DNA of 44,553 nt, from contig JANQSL010000163.1 in assembly GCA_028284075.1 (NCBI GenBank), positions 1-44,553 on the forward strand, given 5' to 3'. The position numbers and the translations under genes were made by a program. The stretch comes from Candidatus Sumerlaeia bacterium. GTDB lineage: Bacteria > Sumerlaeota > Sumerlaeia > SLMS01 > JAHLLQ01. The notes beneath the pieces are model-generated. The model had not been told where the DNA came from, searched no databases, and saw only the letters and a list, made by a program, of their open reading frames with translations. Positions 25,979 to 33,960 of this stretch are shown here, piece by piece (position 1 is the stretch's first letter; each line of letters starts with the position of its first letter).

Positions 25979-27109
25979 TCAGCCTGGAACTTCTTCGGTT
26001 CTCAGTTCGTTATACACCGAATCCCGCAAGACGGGCGTTCTGCCGCAATTGCGGATGAGGCGTTCGATTTCGGTGACGGTCATTCCCTGGGGAGTCGTGG
26101 CACCGGCGTCGTGATAGATTTCCTCGTGAGTCACCGTGCCGTCGATGTCGTCGGCTCCGAAATGTTGTGCAGTCTGCGCCTGCTTGACGCCCAGCATGAT
26201 CCAGTAGGCTTTGATATGGGGAATGTTATCGAGTAGCAGACGGCTGACGGCGATGTTGCGCAGCTCTTCGAAGCCCGTTGGACCGGGAAGATGGCTGAAG
26301 GCTGTGTTTTTCGGGTGGAAGGAGAGCGGAATGAAGCACTGAAAGCCGCCGCCTTCGCCACCGGGCTTCAGATTTCCCCATTCGTCCTGATGCGCTCGGA
26401 GCCGCAGCAGATGATCCACACGATGGCGTGGTTCCTCGAGGTGTCCGATCAACATCGTACAGTTGCTGCGCATTCCGCGTCGATGGATTTCGCGGTGCGT
26501 TTCGAACCAGCCGGAGGCATCGCACTTGTGCTCGCAGATTTGTTCGCGCACCTCGGGGTCGAAGATTTCCGCACCGCCGCCGGGCATGGAATCCATACCC
26601 GCATCGTGCAATGCGCCAACGACTTCGCCAATGGTCATCTTCGACATCTTCGCGATGAAAACGACCTCGACGGGCGTCAGCGTCTTGATGTGAATGTGGG
26701 GGAAGGCGTCCTTGAGAGCGCTGATGTAGCCGCAGTAGTATTCAATCTTGAGCCGGGGATCGAGTCCTCCGACGAGGTGAATTTCCGACGCCTTTTCCGG
26801 AAGACTTTTCCGGGCTCGTTCGACGATTTCGTCCGGCGTGAGGATGTAGGACTCGGGATTGAAGGCTTTCCGGCCGAATGCGCAGAATTTACATGACATG
26901 AAGCACGTGTTGGTCGGGTTAATGTGCAGATTGATGTTATAAAACGTCTTTCGACCGTTGATTTTCTCGCGGACATGATTGGCAAGGCTGCCAATGGCGA
27001 GAAGATCGTGAGACTCGTAGAGTGCCAGGCCGTCGTCAAAGGAGAGCCTTTTGCCGGCAAGAACCTTGTCGGCGAGGGGCTCGAGACGTTTGTCGGAAAT
27101 CGTGAGCAT
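25979..27109 (-). CDS. mqnE: Aminofutalosine synthase, radical SAM enzyme of the futalosine menaquinone pathway
   Basis: A radical SAM enzyme that makes aminofutalosine from 3-(1-carboxyvinyloxy)benzoate. The Cx3Cx2C cluster-binding motif is CFMSCKFC (Cys69, 73, 76). The segment DSMPGGGAEIFDPEVREQIC and the later RSNCTMLIGHLEEPRHRVDH and GGFQCFIPLSFHP are the MqnE form. MqnC, the sister enzyme, usually has a SIPGGGAEIL-type motif and TTATMMFGH, so I favour MqnE. I start at the ATG at 27109 (MLTISDKRLE), giving 376 residues, near the family length; the longer frame to 27184 adds 25 residues unlike the family. The ribosome site is weak. None of the other mqn genes are in the window. Coupled to the NDH-2 gene by 3 bases. 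Confidence 0.87.
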   Translation of the reverse strand: MLTISDKRLEPLADKVLAGKRLSFDDGLALYESHDLLAIGSLANHVREKINGRKTFYNINLHINPTNTCFMSCKFCAFGRKAFNPESYILTPDEIVERARKSLPEKASEIHLVGGLDPRLKIEYYCGYISALKDAFPHIHIKTLTPVEVVFIAKMSKMTIGEVVGALHDAGMDSMPGGGAEIFDPEVREQICEHKCDASGWFETHREIHRRGMRSNCTMLIGHLEEPRHRVDHLLRLRAHQDEWGNLKPGGEGGGFQCFIPLSFHPKNTAFSHLPGPTGFEELRNIAVSRLLLDNIPHIKAYWIMLGVKQAQTAQHFGADDIDGTVTHEEIYHDAGATTPQGMTVTEIERLIRNCGRTPVLRDSVYNELRTEEVPG

Positions 27110-27214
27110 TGGACCACCGCGCGAAGTGAAGCGATCACGAGCCGCGCCGGTGCTCAACCCTAACGCAACGTTGAGGCCTGGCACGACCTCCGGCCTGCAA
27201 TTCTCCCGTCATTC

Positions 27215-27577
27215 TCAGCCCGAAGACTTCGAGTGAGACAGAATGTTGAGAACCCTGCCTTCGGGATCCCGGGCAAAGAAACGGCGGACGCCCCACGGTT
27301 CCTCCGTGAGTGGGTAGGTGATTTCAACGCCAAGGTCCAGGGCTCGCTGGTGAACCCGGTCGACGTCATCGACTTCGATCGAAAGATCAGGTACCGGCGC
27401 TCCTGACCCGCCTTTCCTCGCGAAACTGAGCTGAGGCGGAACCGGCCCCTCGGAGGCCACCGTCGCTATCCATCCCAGGTCCATCACGACCCTGAGGCCC
27501 AGCAGCGTTTCGTAGAAGGTGCTGAGGGACTCAATATCCTCCGTCGGCAGGTTGGGGACGATGCGTTTGACGGTCAT
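27215..27577 (-). CDS. VOC superfamily (glyoxalase/bleomycin-resistance-like) protein
   Basis: A 120-residue cytoplasmic protein with the paired beta-alpha-beta-beta-beta fold of the vicinal oxygen chelate superfamily. It opens with KRIVPNLPTEDIESLSTFYETLLGLRVV, and the last strand carries WGVRRFFARDPEGRVLNIL, the usual metal-binding/C-terminal signature. VOC proteins range from dioxygenases and glyoxalases to antibiotic-binding proteins; this one cannot be assigned. The ATG has GGGAG at 10 bases. It lies 105 bases upstream of mqnE on the same strand and 66 bases downstream of the IscU-like gene. Confidence 0.85.
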   Translation of the reverse strand: MTVKRIVPNLPTEDIESLSTFYETLLGLRVVMDLGWIATVASEGPVPPQLSFARKGGSGAPVPDLSIEVDDVDRVHQRALDLGVEITYPLTEEPWGVRRFFARDPEGRVLNILSHSKSSG

Positions 27578-27643
27578 CCGGGAGCTTCTCCCTGGAGCTG
27601 TTACAAGAGTCAGGTTATCACAGAACCGCCCCCGATCCTGCCG

Positions 27644-28108
27644 TCAGGATTTGGCCGCGGCCCGTTCACGAACGGAGAGCTTTTTTGTGCCACACCCCTT
27701 GCAGGCCCGACCGCAGGATTTGATCCGGTCTGTCAAAATCGCGATCTTGAGGCGGCCGACAAACTCGGTTCCGCCATCGGCGTCACAGGTGACGGCTTCA
27801 GCGGTGCAGAGGTCAAAAATGCTGCCACCCTCGTGGCCGAGCAGAACGGCGAGGCCGGCGCGGATAGCGAAATGGTGCTTCAGGTAAAGGTATTCCTCGG
27901 CTTCGTCATCGGTGGGATGGCGATCGAGAAACTGTTCCACATCAGCGGTCAGGAGGTCTGCTGCGGCAAGACCCGTGACTTCGTCCTCCAGCAGCGATGC
28001 CAGACCAACGGCACGGCCGCAGGTCATCTTCTTCAACTCGTAGCCTGTCAGGCGATCCCGGGCGTCGAGCCGGAGTTCGATGATTTCCGAGACGTCTTCA
28101 CAAGGCAT
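27644..28108 (-). CDS. Divergent IscU/NifU-N-like iron-sulfur scaffold protein with extra C-terminal Cys cluster
   Basis: A 154-residue protein that resembles the scaffold domain of IscU/NifU: VSEIIELRLDARDRLTGYEL, then MTCGRAVGLASLL (Cys30, like the GCG-A-ASS Cys), then LKHHFAIRAGLAVLLG in place of the LHC-S-LAE-A motif, so the third ligand Cys is replaced by Phe. The C-terminus adds CGRACKGCG (Cys132, 136, 139), a Cx3Cx2C pattern not found in ordinary IscU; two more Cys are at 101 and 108. I start at the ATG at 28108, which has GGAG at 8 bases; an in-frame ATG at 28147 has a poorer site. The 118-base gap to the divergent radical SAM gene may hold a shared promoter. It may supply clusters for that enzyme, which is inference. 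Confidence 0.62.
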   Translation of the reverse strand: MPCEDVSEIIELRLDARDRLTGYELKKMTCGRAVGLASLLEDEVTGLAAADLLTADVEQFLDRHPTDDEAEEYLYLKHHFAIRAGLAVLLGHEGGSIFDLCTAEAVTCDADGGTEFVGRLKIAILTDRIKSCGRACKGCGTKKLSVRERAAAKS

Positions 28109-28226
28109 AATGCCATCTCCGGGGCCATGTAGGAGAAGGGCGTCCATCCGCACAAGCCTATCCTCGTTGAATCCGTCCTTGCGCGGAGCCGCCCGGCGGA
28201 GACACTCGATCTCACCGAGGCGAACC

Positions 28227-29420
28227 ATGGCGCGCATCGAGCGATTCGAAGAACCCATTGAACGAATGGAACAGTCCCGGCTTCAGCGCTTCGGGGGGCG
28301 TGTCTCCCGGAAGCTTGATCTGCCGTGGCATCCCGGCTGGCCGGAAGAGGTGCAAATCGTTCCCTCGAACGCATGCAACTTCCGGTGCAAGGCCTGTCCC
28401 AAGTACGCCTACGAAACCGACAACAGAATGATCCCGAGACGCGTGTACGACCGGGTTCGAGAACAGATTCTCCCATGGGTCCGGCGGGTGAACCTTCAAG
28501 GGCTGGGAGAACCGATGCTCTCACCGCTCTTTATGCCGATGCTGCGTGACGCGCGGGATCTTGGGCACGACATTGCTTTTGTGACGAACGCGTCACTTTT
28601 CGATCAGGACAGAGTTCGGGAAATTACACAGTCTCCCTCGCGCATGGTGATCTCTGTGGATGGCGCGACTGCGAAGACGCACACTGATTCACGACCCGAA
28701 GCGGACTTCGACCAGTTGCTGTCAGCACTGGCGATGGTGCGGGACGAGGTCGATGGCGGCGAGGCGCACCCGCGCTTTGAGTTTTGCGTGAACGTGGTGG
28801 TCACATTGAGAAACCTGTCGGAACTGGAGGGTATTGTTACCATTGCTGCGGAGCATCGGGCCAAAAACGTCCAATTGATCGCTCCCGGCGTTGCCGGGCG
28901 CGAAGACGATTTCGCCAAGGATTGCATCGGATATCACTCGGAAAAGTTTCGCGAGCATTTTCCCGCCGTTCGTGATCACGCCGAGAAGCTCGGCATACCA
29001 TTGGTTACCCCTCTGTTTCTTCAGGAGCAGCCTGCAAAAGGGGAGGATGGCCATAACAAACCCAGGCAATCCGGTCGCCTCTTTCCGCAAAAATGCTTCG
29101 ATCCCTGGCGCACCGTGTTTATTGATGTGGATGGATGGGTTCGGCCCTGCTGTGTGGCGGGGTGGATCGGTATGGGGAACATTCTTGAGGAGGACTTCCG
29201 GGCCATCTGGAACAATGAGCATTATCAAAAGCTCCGCCGGTCCGTGAACAGCAATGCACCGCCCAGCTTCTGCCGTGGCTGCACCACCAACTGGGGAATC
29301 AACGGCGGCGACACGGAGCATGTTGCGAACCTCGAGAAGGCCGGCATCGAACTGCCGCCTCCTCCCTCCATTGGAGTGATGTGGGACAAGGAAGCCGGCC
29401 GCCTCGTCCCCGCGACGTAA
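28227..29420 (+). CDS. Radical SAM/SPASM domain protein
   Basis: A 397-residue radical SAM enzyme; the ATG at 28227 has GAGG at 6 bases. The SAM-cluster motif is CNFRCKAC (Cys50, 54, 57). The half-barrel is followed by a SPASM-type region: QKCFDPWRTVFIDVDGWVRP, CCVAGWIGMGNILEEDFRAIW and CRGC, with the usual spacing of cysteines that bind extra iron-sulfur clusters. SPASM enzymes often modify peptides or proteins, or sugars; the substrate is unknown. No obvious precursor peptide is next to it: the next gene, 62 bases on, is a 265-residue unknown. The C-terminus ends in a Pro-rich tail. Confidence 0.88.
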   Translation: MARIERFEEPIERMEQSRLQRFGGRVSRKLDLPWHPGWPEEVQIVPSNACNFRCKACPKYAYETDNRMIPRRVYDRVREQILPWVRRVNLQGLGEPMLSPLFMPMLRDARDLGHDIAFVTNASLFDQDRVREITQSPSRMVISVDGATAKTHTDSRPEADFDQLLSALAMVRDEVDGGEAHPRFEFCVNVVVTLRNLSELEGIVTIAAEHRAKNVQLIAPGVAGREDDFAKDCIGYHSEKFREHFPAVRDHAEKLGIPLVTPLFLQEQPAKGEDGHNKPRQSGRLFPQKCFDPWRTVFIDVDGWVRPCCVAGWIGMGNILEEDFRAIWNNEHYQKLRRSVNSNAPPSFCRGCTTNWGINGGDTEHVANLEKAGIELPPPPSIGVMWDKEAGRLVPAT

Positions 29421-29482
29421 AAACCTTCATCATCCTGAGTTGACCGTCCCCCACGTTCGTCCCACACTTTTGTCTCAGTGAA

Positions 29483-30280
29483 ATGGAACGGGATTGCAGG
29501 TTCATGAGCCGGGTATCACGACTCTTGTATTCAGCGGGACGGAGTGGCCACGAGGCCTCTGTCGAAGCGGAGACCATCGCCGAGTGCGAGGACGGCATTC
29601 CGATGGGGTGGTTGTTTTGCTTCGGAGGACGGAATTTCGGGAACCCGGACGACCAGGTTGCGGATCGGGGGGGGAAGGCGGCGGAAAGGAACCGCTTCGA
29701 GACGCCTCTCGATGTTGGCGAGGCACGGCTGGCTCAGGCACTGGATGGCCTGAGGGCGTCACCACACCTGTGGGTCTGGTTCGCGCCCGTGGAGCTTCTC
29801 CATCGCCGCATTCAGGCGCGCGGCAAGCGCGGCTTTCTCCGGCTGGACGCAACATGGGCTTTTCAGGGTGGTGCGAATCTTGAAACCATGAACAACGTTC
29901 CCGCCTTCGTGGAGAACTACATCAATCGCGTGAACTCCGGGATTGTTCATGACCTGGAATTGTTCAGCAAACCTCTTCTGGAAATCAGTCCTTTTGTCCC
30001 TGTTTGCCGACCCGATGATCGCAGGACTTTTGACAAGGCAAAAGCCTATCGCAACCGCCAGGGTGTCCACCGGATCGCTGCACTGGTGACCGGAAGTCCC
30101 GTCCTCGATCCGGAACTTTGGAACACACGCCTCGAGCAGCACATCGCGCCGGAGATGACGAAACCGGACGAGCTGCCACCTTATCCGGAGTCGCCGGTAC
30201 CGGCGGATGACGGAAAACAAAAACAGCCCGCACCGGAGCGCGGGCTGTTGGGCAAACTCAAGTCGATGATTGGTCGTTAG
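29483..30280 (+). CDS. Hypothetical protein
   Basis: A 265-residue protein that I do not recognise. It has no signal peptide or membrane segment and is rich in charged residues, so it is probably cytoplasmic. Visible features are GWLFCFGGRNFGNPDDQ, a mixed alpha/beta middle with ASPHLWVWFAPVELLHRRIQ, and a Pro/Lys-rich C-terminal tail that ends GLLGKLKSMIGR, possibly amphipathic. Two starts are possible: the ATG at 29483 (no ribosome site) and at 29504 (AGG a few bases upstream). It follows the radical SAM gene by 62 bases on the same strand, so it could be its partner or substrate; this is inference. Its last 60 bases hold the terminator of the convergent polysaccharide operon, and it shares TTAG with the wecB stop. 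Confidence 0.7.
   Translation: MERDCRFMSRVSRLLYSAGRSGHEASVEAETIAECEDGIPMGWLFCFGGRNFGNPDDQVADRGGKAAERNRFETPLDVGEARLAQALDGLRASPHLWVWFAPVELLHRRIQARGKRGFLRLDATWAFQGGANLETMNNVPAFVENYINRVNSGIVHDLELFSKPLLEISPFVPVCRPDDRRTFDKAKAYRNRQGVHRIAALVTGSPVLDPELWNTRLEQHIAPEMTKPDELPPYPESPVPADDGKQKQPAPERGLLGKLKSMIGR
30213..30249 (-). terminator. Intrinsic terminator of the polysaccharide operon
   Basis: On the minus strand, 28 bases after the wecB stop, a perfect 10-base-pair stem AACAGCCCGC/GCGGGCTGTT (30249-30240 with 30231-30222, 8-base loop) is followed by a T-rich run, TTTGTTTT (30221-30214), forming a classic rho-independent terminator. It lies inside the last codons of the convergent plus-strand gene. Confidence 0.85.
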
Positions 30281-31374
30281 TCCGTCGCTTGCAACACTTC
30301 GACAGTCTTCGATGCGATCCGTTCCGCAGCGCGTCCATCCCACAGCGGTGGTATTCGGATCTCGGACGGATCGCTTTTCATCACATCGCTGAATGCTTTG
30401 ACGATGACGTCAGGGTTGTTGCCCACCAGCCGGTTGGCTCCCGTTTCGACGGTCACGGGCCGTTCCGTGTTTTCCCGCAGCGTCAGGCAGGGTGTTTTAA
30501 GGACTGTGCACTCCTCCTGAATTCCGCCGGAGTCGCTTAGAATCATGCGGGCACAGTCGACAAGGCGCAGGAATTCGAGATATCCAACCGGTTCGATGAT
30601 GCGGATGTGCTCGCCTGGAGTGGAAAGCAGGCCTGCTGTTTCCGCGCTCTTGCGGGTTCTTGGATGCATGGGGAAGATAAGAGGGAGCCGGGTGGCAATC
30701 GTGTTGAGTGCCTCGAAGATTCCACGGAGTGCTTCCGGGTTGTCGACGTTCGACGGGCGATGAAGTGTAACGACTCCATATCCACTTTCTGTCAGCTTCA
30801 AGTCCTCCATCACCGCCGTCTCCGCGGCGCGTTCCCGGTTTCGCAGCAACGTGTCGATCATCACATTGCCAACAAGGTGGATTTTCCCGGGATCAATGCC
30901 TTCACGCTGAAGGTTCTCAATACCACTTTCCTCAGTGCAGAAGAGCAGATTGGAAATTGAATCAGTGAGGACACGGTTGATTTCCTCCGGCATGTCACGA
31001 TCGAAGCTTCGCAGACCGGCTTCCACGTGGATCAGCTTCACGCCCATTTTGACTGCCACAATGCCGCAGGCAATGGTGCTGTTGACATCTCCGACAACAA
31101 GAACCGCGTCGGCGGGATGATCCTGCAGGGTCTTTTCGAAGGCAGTCATGATACCGGCGGTTTGCCGGGCATGAGAGGCGGATCCGATTTCGAGGTTGAT
31201 GTCCGGTTCGGGAATACCAAGCTGACGAAAAAAAAGATCGCTCATCTTCTCGTCATAGTGCTGACCGGTGTGAACAAGAAGAGGCTCGACGCCGGAATGA
31301 CCGCTCCACGCGGCCATGATCGGCGCGATCTTGATAAAGTTGGGCCGTGCGCCCACAACGTTGATGATTCTCAT
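30277..31374 (-). CDS. wecB: UDP-N-acetylglucosamine 2-epimerase (non-hydrolysing)
   Basis: Converts UDP-GlcNAc to UDP-ManNAc in the cytoplasm; 365 residues, the standard length. Family signatures are VVGARPNFIKIAPIM at the N-terminus, LVHTGQHYDEKMSDLFF, HVEAGLRSFDRDMPEEINR, VTLHRPSNVDNPE and the nucleotide-binding SDSGGIQEE and RENTERPVTVETG. ManNAc sugars are used in many capsules and O-antigens, and the enzyme closes the polysaccharide operon. The 24-base leader between this gene and the fused glycosyltransferase contains a CAACAACAACAGC stretch and no Shine-Dalgarno sequence. An intrinsic terminator follows the stop. Confidence 0.93.
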   Translation of the reverse strand: MRIINVVGARPNFIKIAPIMAAWSGHSGVEPLLVHTGQHYDEKMSDLFFRQLGIPEPDINLEIGSASHARQTAGIMTAFEKTLQDHPADAVLVVGDVNSTIACGIVAVKMGVKLIHVEAGLRSFDRDMPEEINRVLTDSISNLLFCTEESGIENLQREGIDPGKIHLVGNVMIDTLLRNRERAAETAVMEDLKLTESGYGVVTLHRPSNVDNPEALRGIFEALNTIATRLPLIFPMHPRTRKSAETAGLLSTPGEHIRIIEPVGYLEFLRLVDCARMILSDSGGIQEECTVLKTPCLTLRENTERPVTVETGANRLVGNNPDVIVKAFSDVMKSDPSEIRIPPLWDGRAAERIASKTVEVLQATD

Positions 31375-31398
31375 AAAGCTGTTGTTGTTGTTTACCGG

Positions 31399-33768
31399 TT
31401 ATGAGTGGTGAACGGGCCTGATGTGTCCGGTGGACTCGGGAAGGTCCAGGTCCTCATCACCGTGGGCAAGGCTTGTGATGCCGGAGTCGCTTCCCGGCCT
31501 GTGAGAGATGAGTTCGCGCATCTCCGTGACATAGCGTTCGGCAAGAGTGGAGCGGTCGAAGTGTCGACGGACATGCTCCGCTCCGGACCGCCCCATGGAC
31601 TCGCACAGCTCAGTGTTTCCGGCGAGAGTGACAATGGCTTTTGCGAGGGCGTCCGCGTTTTCCGGCTCAAAGACAATGCCGCCTTTTGCCGCTTTCAAAA
31701 CGGTTTCCGCCTCTCCAAGAACTCCCAGGAGGACCGGTTTTCCAAGCGCCATTCCCTCAAACAGCTTGGAGGGAAGAACGGTCTTGAAAAGTTCCGTATT
31801 GCGAAGATGCACCAGAGTGGCGCCGCTGGCCGAGATCAAAGCGGGCACCTCCCGCTTTGGGACAAGACCGGTAAAGCGCACATTACGCAGATTTCTCTCC
31901 TCGGCGATATCCTGCAGCCGGTCGTGTTCGGCTCCGTCTCCCACAATGAGAAAACGGATGCGGTCATTTGTGCGAAGCTTTTCCGCCACGTCGAGAACGA
32001 CTTCGAGGGCATGGGCCATGCCGATGGTGCCAACGTATGAAACAACGAAGTGGTCCGTCATGTCCCAGCGGTTTTTGACGGCATTCAGCTCGGATGTTGT
32101 CGGCTGGTCAAACGTTTCAAAATCGATGCCGTTTGTGATGACCGAGATGTCCTCCGGCGGAGCCGCGCCAATCTCAAGCAGCTTGCTCCGATAGCCATCT
32201 CCCACCGTGACAATACGGTCGGCTCTTTTGTACATCCATTTTGCCATGTAGCCAATGATATCGAGAAGGAATTTTTTTCGGCCCGCACCCACCGCAGCGA
32301 TGGATTCCGGCCAGATGTCGCGGATTTCCAGGATGAACTGCTCTTTGCGGAACAACGTCGCCAGCGCACCCGCGAAGCCGCAGAAGAACTGAGGGCTGGT
32401 TGCCACCATAATGTCATGCTTGCGAACGAATACCAGCGCGAGCAGCGAGGAAATCATGTATGAAACATAGTTCAGCGTGCGGCGAACCCGGCGTCTGTTG
32501 GCGGCGATGAACGTCCAGATGCGAATCACGCGGATGCCGTCAACGGTCTCTTCGTGCCAGAGCGCGTTTCGGAACCCCTTGTAGGGCCATCCGTGAGGAG
32601 CGCTGGGGACCGGGCAGATAACCGTGACTGAATGGCCTCCACGCTGCCACTGACGGGCATGCTCGTAAAGCCGGGAGGCGGGGGCGTTTACTTCCGGGTG
32701 GAAGTAATGAGACAGGAAGAGGATGCGTAACGGGCGGTCGTTGGGAGAGGCATCGTCTCTCTCCGCAAGCCGCAGCAGACAGGCGATGGGAAAAATGACC
32801 AGCATGGCAAAACTGAGGAAAATCGCAACGGCTTGAGGCAGAGACTTGGACATGTATGCGACATGAATCAAAACGCCGATTTGAAGCGTAACGATCCAGT
32901 ACATCAAGACCACCCATCGTCGCTGAAAACCGAGCTTCAACAACAGACCGTGCAGATGAGCGGGATAGTCCTGCTCCTCGCCGGCCCGCAAACGGGCAAA
33001 CTTCGCATACATGCGGTCGGCGAGAGGCGCGGCACACGCAAGCAGAGGCACTGCCAGCAGAGAAACGGTGAGTCCCCATGTCCGGGAACTGAGCGTCGTG
33101 GCCGCCAGCATGACACCCACCAGGATCTGACCGACAGACCCGAGGTGAAGATGACGATCCGCTCCGAGAAGAAAGAGATGCCCGAGGCAGATGCCGCCCA
33201 CAATCAGCGGCAGCAGGATGATGTCGCTTTGAGCCCACGCCGTCATCAGACTCAGCAGTGTCATGGACACAATCAGGACAACCCCCGGAGCAAGCCCCCT
33301 TAGTGAGTCGATCAACGAAATGGTATAGAGGATACCAACGTAGAAAACGACAGTGAGGACAAGGTCCGCCCCGTGCGTCAGCAGGCCCGGCACATCAGGA
33401 TACTTCTCCACGAGGGTGAATCGAAAGCCCAGGAGATATGCGGCAATGGCGATCGTGAATCGAAACGACAGAGAGAATTGGGTGGGGAGTTTCCAGGCCT
33501 CTTCCGCAACGGCCAGCACCACCGCCAGAAGGACAAGAAACTGCAGTCCGAGAAGATTCGGAATTTCAGCCCCCACGAACTGAAGAAACGCCAGCAGCAC
33601 CATGACGGTGCCCAGGAGACTGAAGCTGCCGACATGGATGCGGTAGACATCCCCGAGCCGTTCACGAAGCGCCGGTCGGGCGAAGATGTCAAAAAAGCCG
33701 TAAAGCGCGAGCGGCAGAACCGCCGCCAGGCCGAACATGAATGCCCATGTTTGTACGTCCATGTTCAT
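31399..33768 (-). CDS. Fusion of a degenerate WecA/MraY-like membrane domain and a WbuB-like GT4 glycosyltransferase
   Basis: A 789-residue, two-part protein. Residues about 1-350 are a polytopic membrane domain of about ten helices that aligns in order with WecA/MraY-type polyprenyl-phosphate sugar-1-phosphate transferases: the family's NxxNxxDGxDGLA appears as SLIDSLRGLAPGV, and HLHHRL appears as HLHGLLLKLGF. Several catalytic residues are missing: the DD pair is AEE, the first Asn is lost and the GDxGS segment reads GADRHLH. Residues about 365-760 are a GT4 domain: LFLSHYFHPEVNAPASRL, ILEIRDIWPESI, IGMAHALEVVLDVAE and KTVLPSKLFEGMALGKPVL, as in WbuB/WcaI-like enzymes. I start at the ATG at 33768; the frame upstream to 33840 has only a TTG. 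A 192-base gap (33769-33960) precedes it, with no gene visible. Confidence 0.85.
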   Translation of the reverse strand: MNMDVQTWAFMFGLAAVLPLALYGFFDIFARPALRERLGDVYRIHVGSFSLLGTVMVLLAFLQFVGAEIPNLLGLQFLVLLAVVLAVAEEAWKLPTQFSLSFRFTIAIAAYLLGFRFTLVEKYPDVPGLLTHGADLVLTVVFYVGILYTISLIDSLRGLAPGVVLIVSMTLLSLMTAWAQSDIILLPLIVGGICLGHLFLLGADRHLHLGSVGQILVGVMLAATTLSSRTWGLTVSLLAVPLLACAAPLADRMYAKFARLRAGEEQDYPAHLHGLLLKLGFQRRWVVLMYWIVTLQIGVLIHVAYMSKSLPQAVAIFLSFAMLVIFPIACLLRLAERDDASPNDRPLRILFLSHYFHPEVNAPASRLYEHARQWQRGGHSVTVICPVPSAPHGWPYKGFRNALWHEETVDGIRVIRIWTFIAANRRRVRRTLNYVSYMISSLLALVFVRKHDIMVATSPQFFCGFAGALATLFRKEQFILEIRDIWPESIAAVGAGRKKFLLDIIGYMAKWMYKRADRIVTVGDGYRSKLLEIGAAPPEDISVITNGIDFETFDQPTTSELNAVKNRWDMTDHFVVSYVGTIGMAHALEVVLDVAEKLRTNDRIRFLIVGDGAEHDRLQDIAEERNLRNVRFTGLVPKREVPALISASGATLVHLRNTELFKTVLPSKLFEGMALGKPVLLGVLGEAETVLKAAKGGIVFEPENADALAKAIVTLAGNTELCESMGRSGAEHVRRHFDRSTLAERYVTEMRELISHRPGSDSGITSLAHGDEDLDLPESTGHIRPVHHS

Positions 33769-33960
33769 GAATAAAAGAGCCGCCCGTCCGGAAAGTTCGA
33801 GATTTGCAGACTCGTAGTGCCATCCCGCCCACTCCCGCAAGAGCTCTCCGCCCGGAACATCGCAATCAGCGCGAACCGCTTGATTGACGTTCGCCTCTCG
33901 ACTTGACCGGAGTCGTGAGGCAACCCCACGAGCCTTTCACTTGTCACGCAAAATCCCCGT

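Noticed and set aside
25979-27109. MqnC (cyclic dehypoxanthine futalosine synthase)
   Set aside because: The SMPGGGAEIF and RSNCTMLIGH forms are those of MqnE; MqnC usually has SIPGGGAEIL and TTATMMFGH.
33913-33931. Hairpin TCGTGAGG...CCCCACGA in the gap before the fused glycosyltransferase
   Set aside because: The stem needs a G-U pair and has no T-tract on either strand, so I do not call a terminator.
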